Source of the DNA: Microcoleus sp. FACHB-1515
Lineage (GTDB): Bacteria > Cyanobacteriota > Cyanobacteriia > Elainellales > Elainellaceae
DNA length: 64,000 bases
Direction: 5' to 3'
Assembly (NCBI RefSeq): GCF_014696105.1
Contig: NZ_JACJPO010000066.1
Coordinates: forward strand, 124,001 to 188,000
A program made the translations under genes and the position numbers. The notes beneath the pieces were generated by a model, which was not told the origin of the DNA, searched no databases, and was given only the letters and a program-made list of their open reading frames with translations. Every line of letters begins with the position of its first letter. The first letter of the stretch is position 1. This document shows positions 58,848-64,000 of the stretch, piece after piece.

Positions 58848-59893
58848 TAGGACTGATTGGGTTCGGCATCGATCGCGCCTGCCGAGACTTTTTTGTATTG
58901 AGATTGAATTCGATCGAGAACTTCGTGATCGACGGCTTCTTTCGCCATCCGAATCGCGTTGAAGATCGAGGGAGCTTGAGAACTGCCGTGACTGATGACG
59001 CAAATTCCGGACACGCCCAGCAGCAAACCGCCGCCGTGTTCCGCGTGATCCATTCGCTGCTTGATGCGACGCAGATTCGGCTTCAGGAGTGCGGTTCCAA
59101 TTTGGCCGTTTAAGCCTTGCGGCAGTTCTTCGCGCAAAATTTGCAGCGCGACTTCTCCGACCGCTTCGGCAAACTTGAGCAGGACGTTTCCGACGAAACC
59201 GTCACAGACGATCACATCAAACTGGCCTTTGAGGACATCGCGGCCTTCGGCGTTTCCGGCGAAGTTGAGGCGATCGTTTTTCTGGAGCAGTTCGTGCGCC
59301 CGTAAAGCCAAATCGTTTCCTTTGGTGTCTTCCTCGCCAATGTTAAGCAGACCAACTTGCGGCTTGTCAGTGCCCAGCACGTACTGGGAATAGACCGATC
59401 CCATAACGGCAAACTGTTCGAGGAATTTCGGGCGACAATCGACGTTTGCGCCGACATCCAAAATCAAAACGGGCTTTCCGGCGATCAAGGTGGGAAGAAC
59501 GGCTCCGATCGCTGGCCTGTCAATTCCCTTCAGCCGTCCGAGTCGGAGTAAGGCGGCTGCCATTGCCGCGCCTGAATGTCCGGCAGAAACGACGGCATCG
59601 GCTCGCTTTTGCTTGACCAGATCCATCGCGACGTTGATCGACGCTTTGGGTTTGCGCTTGATGCCGCTGAGCGGTTCTTCGTGCATTTCGATCGTGCCTT
59701 CAGACGGCACAACTTCTAGCTGATGCGAAGTCGTGTGCTGCTTGAGCGATGCTTCGATCTGCTGCGGATCGCCCACCAGCAACACATCCACGCCCAGTTC
59801 GGCCTGCGCTCGCAGCGCTCCAACCACAATTTCGGCAGGCGCGTGATCGCCGCCCATCGCATCGATCGCAATTCTGGCTCGACTTGATCCCAT
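58847..59893 (-). CDS. plsX: Phosphate acyltransferase PlsX
   Basis: 348 residues. Makes acyl-phosphate from acyl-ACP, the donor for PlsY in phospholipid synthesis. [19 protein letters not shown] at the N terminus (about 8-26), [14 protein letters not shown] (about 100-113) and [19 protein letters not shown] (about 222-240) are PlsX signatures. Full length. It follows rpaB by 57 bases on the same strand and overlaps fabH by one base. The order rpaB-plsX-fabH beside a divergent radA is conserved in cyanobacteria. Confidence 0.95.
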   Translation of the reverse strand: MGSSRARIAIDAMGGDHAPAEIVVGALRAQAELGVDVLLVGDPQQIEASLKQHTTSHQLEVVPSEGTIEMHEEPLSGIKRKPKASINVAMDLVKQKRADAVVSAGHSGAAMAAALLRLGRLKGIDRPAIGAVLPTLIAGKPVLILDVGANVDCRPKFLEQFAVMGSVYSQYVLGTDKPQVGLLNIGEEDTKGNDLALRAHELLQKNDRLNFAGNAEGRDVLKGQFDVIVCDGFVGNVLLKFAEAVGEVALQILREELPQGLNGQIGTALLKPNLRRIKQRMDHAEHGGGLLLGVSGICVISHGSSQAPSIFNAIRMAKEAVDHEVLDRIQSQYKKVSAGAIDAEPNQS

Positions 59894-59950
59894 GACGCAG
59901 TTGATAGAAACCTCAAAAATTCTATCAGATGGTTCCTCCCCTCACTCCGC

Positions 59951-60679
59951 CTATTCTTCTCCCGGTTCGACAATTCGCTGAAACAGATAGCCCGTGCCGC
60001 GAGCGGTGAGGATCAGTTCGGGGTTGCTCGGATCGTCTTCGAGCTTGGCGCGGAGGCGCGAGATGTGGACATCCACAACGCGAGTATCGACGTGACGTTC
60101 CGGCGTGTAGCCCCAGACTTCTTGTAGAATTTCCGATCGCGAAAACGGTTCGCCCGATCGACCCACCAGCAGTTCCAAAAGGCTAAACTCCATGCCCGTC
60201 AAGCGAATCCGCTCATCGCCTTTGTAAACCTGACGCTTGTTGGTGTCGATGCGAATGTTGTTGATTTGGATGACGCCGGAACTGGGAATGCCGGATGCGC
60301 CCACTTTATCGACACGACGCAGAACCGATCGGATGCGGGCTTCCAGCTCTTTCGGGGAGAAGGGCTTGACGACGTAATCGTCTGCGCCAAGTTCAAGGCC
60401 AGTGATGCGATCGGCCACGTCGCCCAAGGCGGTGAGCATGATGATCGGCACGTCCGATTCTTTGCGGAGTTCTTGGCAGACGCCGTAGCCGTCCAGCTTC
60501 GGCATCATCACGTCCAGCACGACCAGATCGGGATCGGCGTTGCGGAAGGTGTCGAGGGCTTCTTCGCCGTCGGCAGCGGTGACAACATCGTAGCCAATCA
60601 TCGAAAGGCGCGTTTCAAGGATGCGGCGGATGCTGGCTTCGTCGTCTACAACCAGAATTTTTTCTTTGTGATTTTCCAA
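59951..60679 (-). CDS. rpaB: OmpR-type response regulator RpaB
   Basis: 242 residues. The receiver domain (about 8-125) has the acidic pocket VDDE, the phosphoacceptor Asp56 (LVVLDVMMPKLDGYG) and Lys in VKPFSPKELEARI; a winged-helix DNA-binding domain follows (about 140-232, FSLLELLVGRSGEPFSRSEILQEVWGY). The length and sequence are those of cyanobacterial RpaB (Ycf27), an essential regulator of high-light and photosystem genes controlled by kinase NblS, not OmpR itself. It is divergent from radA, with no overlap. The start ATG 60679 (MENHKEKILVVDDE) is the standard one. Confidence 0.93.
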   Translation of the reverse strand: MENHKEKILVVDDEASIRRILETRLSMIGYDVVTAADGEEALDTFRNADPDLVVLDVMMPKLDGYGVCQELRKESDVPIIMLTALGDVADRITGLELGADDYVVKPFSPKELEARIRSVLRRVDKVGASGIPSSGVIQINNIRIDTNKRQVYKGDERIRLTGMEFSLLELLVGRSGEPFSRSEILQEVWGYTPERHVDTRVVDVHISRLRAKLEDDPSNPELILTARGTGYLFQRIVEPGEE

Positions 60680-60848
60680 TTTACTTAACGCTCCTTAAGG
60701 GTATTTCTCGGTTGATTAATTTTTCACACCTTATCATTAAGATAGTACCTCATATAAATTTCATCAGAACGCTAGAAATCCCGTTGTTGTTGCATTTCAG
60801 GGTTTCTTAAGATTCATTCAACTAGGCGAAAATTCGTCAAAGAAAGTA

Positions 60849-62282
60849 ATGCCAAAATTACGATCGCTTTACGTCTGTAATGAATGTGGAACCGAAACTC
60901 CGCAGTATTTCGGAAAGTGTCCTTCTTGTGGCAGTTGGAATTCGATGGTTGAACAAGTTGCCACCTCCACAACCGCCAATCGCACCAGCACTTTAACCGC
61001 CACTCGATCGACCTCCAAACGCGCCAAATCCACTCCACCACAACCTTTAAGCGCCCTTACCCTTCCACAGCTTGAAGATCATCCGCTGACGCGAGTTCCA
61101 TCGGGTTACAGTGAACTCGATCGGGTTTTGGGCGGCGGCATCGTTCCCGGTTCACTCGTGCTGATCGGTGGCGATCCCGGTATCGGTAAATCCACGTTGC
61201 TGCTGCAAGTTGCCAACCGTCTTTCGCAGCAATATCGAATGCTCTACGCTTGTGCCGAAGAATCCGGGCAACAGGTGAAATTGCGAGCACAGCGGCTAGG
61301 TGTCGGTGCAGATGCAGCACCAGAGGCGATCGAGCGACCTCCACAAGCCGATCTTTACCTCCTGCCCGAAACCAACCTCGAAGTCATCTTGCAAGAACTC
61401 GAATCGCTGCGTCCGCAAGTCGCCGTGATCGACAGTATCCAGGCGATCTATCTGCCGTCACTCAATTCTGCTCCCGGTTCGGTTTCTCAGGTGCGCGAGT
61501 GTACAACGGCTTTGATGCAGCTTGCCAAGCGCGAACATATCACGCTGTTCATCGTCGGACACGTGACCAAGGAAGGCGCGATCGCAGGTCCGAAAGTCCT
61601 CGAACACTTGGTCGATACGGTTTTGTATTTTGAGGGCGATCGATTTGCCAGCCATCGACTGCTGCGATCGGTGAAAAACCGCTTCGGCGCAACGCACGAA
61701 ATCGGCGTGTTTGAAATGGTCGGTCAGGGCTTGGTGGAAGTCACAAATCCCTCGGAACTGTTCTTGGGCAACCGAGACGAACAGAGTCCAGGAACGGCCA
61801 CGATCGTTGCCTGCGAAGGCACACGCCCCTTGGTCGTAGAACTGCAAGCCTTGGTGAGTCCGACGAGCTACAGTTCGCCGCGTCGATCGACGACGGGATT
61901 GGAATACAATCGCCTCCTGCAAATCTTGGCCGTTCTTGAAAAGCGCGTCGGCATTCCCTTGTCCAAGCTGGATGCTTACGTTGCTTCATCCGGCGGCTTA
62001 AATGTCGGAGAGCCTGCGGCAGATTTGGGCGTGGCCGTTGCAGTGGCGGCAAGTTTTCGCGATCGCGTCGTTGATCCCGGCATCGTCTTGATTGGCGAAG
62101 TCGGTTTGGGCGGACAGGTTCGCGCCGTGCCGCAGATGGAGTTGCGCCTGAAGGAAGCGGCGAAATTGGGCTTCAAGAAAGCGATCGTGCCCGCCAGCCA
62201 AACCTACGCAGACGTGGGAATGGAAATTATCCCGGTTGCCCGCGTGGTGGATGCGATCGGAGCTGCTTTAGCCGCCCGCTAG
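60849..62282 (+). CDS. radA: DNA repair protein RadA
   Basis: 477 residues. RadA is a RecA-like ATPase and helicase acting in recombination branch migration. A C4 zinc finger has Cys10, Cys13, Cys24 and Cys27 (YVCNECG...GKCPSCG). Walker A GGDPGIGKST is near 105, and the RadA-specific KNRFG motif near 278 (SVKNRFGATHE). The C-terminal Lon-protease-like domain ends with AVPQMELRLKEAAKLGFKKAIVPA. A Ser/Thr/Pro linker of about 40 residues follows the zinc finger. Divergent from rpaB. No LexA box seen in the intergenic DNA. Confidence 0.95.
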   Translation: MPKLRSLYVCNECGTETPQYFGKCPSCGSWNSMVEQVATSTTANRTSTLTATRSTSKRAKSTPPQPLSALTLPQLEDHPLTRVPSGYSELDRVLGGGIVPGSLVLIGGDPGIGKSTLLLQVANRLSQQYRMLYACAEESGQQVKLRAQRLGVGADAAPEAIERPPQADLYLLPETNLEVILQELESLRPQVAVIDSIQAIYLPSLNSAPGSVSQVRECTTALMQLAKREHITLFIVGHVTKEGAIAGPKVLEHLVDTVLYFEGDRFASHRLLRSVKNRFGATHEIGVFEMVGQGLVEVTNPSELFLGNRDEQSPGTATIVACEGTRPLVVELQALVSPTSYSSPRRSTTGLEYNRLLQILAVLEKRVGIPLSKLDAYVASSGGLNVGEPAADLGVAVAVAASFRDRVVDPGIVLIGEVGLGGQVRAVPQMELRLKEAAKLGFKKAIVPASQTYADVGMEIIPVARVVDAIGAALAAR

Positions 62283-62312
62283 TTTCTTCCTGCTCAGGCT
62301 TAGCCGACACCC

Positions 62313-62460
62313 CTAGGCTGTGTTTGAAAACCCTCTGATCCTCCCTCACCCCATAAAAAAGGAGGGAGCCGAACCGCTCCTCAAAGTCCGGGTTCTCAAG
62401 GGGACAGGGGGATCTCCACGAGGCGTTGCAATCACGAGAAGCTTTTCAAACACGCCCTAG
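62313..62460 (+). mobile_element. MITE-like element, copy 1 (both terminal repeats)
   Basis: About 148 bp, bounded by CTAGGCTGTGTTTGAAAA (62313-62330) and, inverted, CTTTTCAAACACGCCCTAG (62442-62460), giving imperfect terminal repeats of about 17 bp. The inside is GC-rich, holding the CTCCCTC and ATAAAAAAGGAGGGAGCC stem. No coding frame. The CTAG at each end may be target-site duplication. The reverse complement aligns with 37042-37172. Confidence 0.75.
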
Positions 62461-62485
62461 ACCTGAGCAATTTTGATTTGGAAAT

Positions 62486-62764
62486 TTATTTGCTGTAGTA
62501 AAACGCGATTTCTTTTTCTTTTAGTGGAGCAAAGTCGGCATCGCGCAGCATTTGATTCAGTTCATCTTGCGGAATGTGCTTTGCGCCAATGCGGACAATG
62601 CGCGATCGCATCGTATTCGACACGCCGCTGCGCTGCCGTCCGGCTTCGAGTCCCATCACTTTGTTGTAGAGGTCGAGTTTGGCGGCGGGAATCGGAGAGC
62701 CGTCAAAGTCGATGCCTTCGGCAATGGCGCGATCGATCGCGTCTGCCCCGGTGGTGTCTGCCAT
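62486..62764 (-). CDS. DUF4090 cyanobacterial protein
   Basis: 92 residues from ATG 62764 (MADTTGADAIDRAIAEGID). The highly conserved GIDFDGSPIPAAKLDLYNKVMGLE and QRSGVSNTMRSRIVRIGAKHIPQ segments identify DUF4090, a cyanobacteria-specific family of unknown function. The upstream frame to 63085 lies in non-coding DNA before gnd. The protein is a soluble, basic, helical molecule. It is divergent from gnd, with about 250 bases between the two. Confidence 0.85.
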   Translation of the reverse strand: MADTTGADAIDRAIAEGIDFDGSPIPAAKLDLYNKVMGLEAGRQRSGVSNTMRSRIVRIGAKHIPQDELNQMLRDADFAPLKEKEIAFYYSK

Positions 62765-63014
62765 AATTGCTGAAATTTTGTCGCGATTGTTACGCCAGCA
62801 TTCTATCAAAGCAGCGATCCCAACAGCGGCATAAAGAAAACCTTTGAGCCAGACCCGAATCGAAAAAAGTTGACTAGTCTGGAAGTCAAAACCTTTTGCG
62901 AAAGATAGATTTTTTCTCCAAAAAGGTTTGCTACCTATGGCAGGAGGTATAGGAAAAATCGTTCCCCGCCCATCGACACACAAACAAAAACTCAACACCA
63001 ACGGATAGGGAAAT

Positions 63015-64000
63015 ATGGCACAAAGTTTTGGTTTAATCGGCTTGGCAGTGATGGGTGAAAACCTCGCGCTCAACGTCGAACGCAACGGCTTTCCGATCTC
63101 GGTCTACAATCGATCGCGTGACAAAACCGATGCATTTATCTCCACCCGCGCGAAAGATAAGAACGTCGTCGCCACGTATTCGCTCGAAGAATTAGTCCAA
63201 TCACTAGAGCGTCCGCGCAAAATTTTGATCATGGTCAAGGCGGGTGCGCCCGTTGATGCCGTCATGAATCAACTTAAGCCGCTGCTCGAAGAAGGCGACA
63301 TGATCATCGACGGCGGCAACTCGCTGTTCACCGATACCGATCGCCGCGTCGCCGAAATGGAATCGACCGGATTGCGCTTCATCGGCATGGGCGTCAGCGG
63401 TGGCGAGGAAGGTGCGCTGAACGGTCCCAGCCTCATGCCCGGAGGAACCGAAGCCGCCTATCGCGAAATCGAACCGATCGTCACCAAGATCGCCGCTCAG
63501 GTCGATGATGGTCCCTGTGTCACCTACATTGGCCCCAGCGGGGCAGGCCATTACGTCAAAATGGTTCACAACGGCATTGAGTACGGCGACATGCAGCTTA
63601 TTGCAGAAGCCTACGATCTGCTCAAGAACGTGATTGGCTGTAGCGATCGCGAACTGCACGAAATTTTTTCTGAGTGGAACACAACGGACGAACTCAATTC
63701 GTTCCTGATCGAAATTACCGCTGACATCTTCAGCCGCATCGATCCGGACACGAATCAGCCGCTTGTTGAACTGATTCTCGACGCTGCCGGACAAAAAGGC
63801 ACGGGTCGCTGGACGATCGCCAGTGCGCTCGAACTCGGCGTTGCCACTCCGACGATGACAGCGGCGGTGACAGCGCGGATTATGTCGTCCTACAAGGCAG
63901 AACGGGTCGCCGCTTCCAAAATTTTGGAAGGTCCCTCAATCAAATTCGACGGCGACAAAAAAGCGTTCATCAACATGGTGCGCGATGCGCTCTACTGCTC
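63015..64000 (+). CDS. gnd: 6-phosphogluconate dehydrogenase (3' end beyond window)
   Basis: 328 residues visible from ATG 63015 before the window ends; the full protein is about 470-480. Oxidative pentose phosphate pathway enzyme converting 6-phosphogluconate to ribulose 5-phosphate with NADPH and CO2. The NADP-binding start GLIGLAVMGENLALNVERNG (about 6-25), GVSGGEEGALNGPSLMPGG (about 128-146) and the catalytic Lys-Asn stretch GAGHYVKMVHNGIEYGDMQ (about 178-196) are intact. In cyanobacteria it supplies NADPH in the dark. Confidence 0.93.
   Translation, partial: MAQSFGLIGLAVMGENLALNVERNGFPISVYNRSRDKTDAFISTRAKDKNVVATYSLEELVQSLERPRKILIMVKAGAPVDAVMNQLKPLLEEGDMIIDGGNSLFTDTDRRVAEMESTGLRFIGMGVSGGEEGALNGPSLMPGGTEAAYREIEPIVTKIAAQVDDGPCVTYIGPSGAGHYVKMVHNGIEYGDMQLIAEAYDLLKNVIGCSDRELHEIFSEWNTTDELNSFLIEITADIFSRIDPDTNQPLVELILDAAGQKGTGRWTIASALELGVATPTMTAAVTARIMSSYKAERVAASKILEGPSIKFDGDKKAFINMVRDALYC

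Noticed and set aside
1-64000. CRISPR arrays, tRNA genes, rRNA genes
   Set aside because: I looked for regularly spaced direct repeats, T-loop (GTTCGANTC) and rRNA-like sequence in the intergenic regions and found none convincing. A covariance-model search would be decisive for tRNAs.

Overview
The window is chromosomal DNA of a cyanobacterium, probably a filamentous Leptolyngbya-like lineage. This rests on three things: the very frequent HIP1 octamer (GCGATCGC and its GATCG extensions) in and between genes; many cyanobacteria-restricted families (CAAD/CurT-type membrane protein, DUF1815, DUF2839, DUF4090, RpaB, FutABC, FHA-reductase, phytochrome-like GAF kinase); and moderate GC with no foreign block. 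No rRNA, tRNA, CRISPR array, prophage or complete insertion sequence was seen. Both window edges cut a gene: a minus-strand signalling protein on the left, and gnd on the right.

Layout. 0-5 kb: a protein kinase, TsaC, an SLH-domain secreted protein, a TPR protein, and a small acidic protein whose gene has a textbook cyanobacterial LexA box. 5-10 kb: TldD, a membrane-anchored hydrolase, then a minus-strand run of a CAAD/CurT-like thylakoid membrane protein, a conserved unknown and a lipoprotein. 10-19 kb: a helix-turn-helix regulator with a tandem repeat upstream, a conserved unknown, a CHAT-like N-terminal fragment, the succinate-semialdehyde dehydrogenase / 2-oxoglutarate decarboxylase pair that closes the cyanobacterial TCA cycle, a beta-carbonic anhydrase, an FHA-flavoreductase fusion, a permease, and SRP RNA followed by a phasin-like protein. 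19-25 kb: a split ferric-iron ABC transporter (futC, futB, futA) with a pentapeptide-repeat lipoprotein coupled to futB and a TonB-like proline-rich protein nearby.

25-40 kb: tex, two small secreted proteins, a sugar kinase with a CYTH phosphatase, a cytochrome b561-like protein, a YgiT/DUF4258 toxin-antitoxin-like pair, ubiD, a Uma2 nuclease, pyrH-frr, a thioredoxin-fold protein, speB, gcvH and gcvT. 40-52 kb: nth, an SF2 helicase with zinc ribbon, a very large CPBP protease, a methyltransferase, a manganese-type superoxide dismutase, a DUF433/DUF5615 pair with a HEAT-like protein, then rimP-nusA behind an apparent leader terminator, and trmFO. 52-64 kb: DUF1815, MgtC, RMD1/DUF155, DUF1206, a phytochrome-like multi-GAF histidine kinase, the conserved radA / rpaB-plsX-fabH block, DUF4090 and gnd.

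Most of this is housekeeping. The best leads are non-coding or architectural: the LexA box, a roughly 150-bp MITE in two copies (37.0 and 62.3 kb), a family of GTAGGG palindromes, a possible attenuator ahead of rimP-nusA, a long inverted repeat where nusA has lost its usual ylxR-infB neighbours, an operator-like palindrome inside the DUF1815 promoter, and an FHA-reductase protein with eroded flavin motifs. I do not see a clearly new multi-gene system. All functional names come from recognising motifs and family resemblance by eye.
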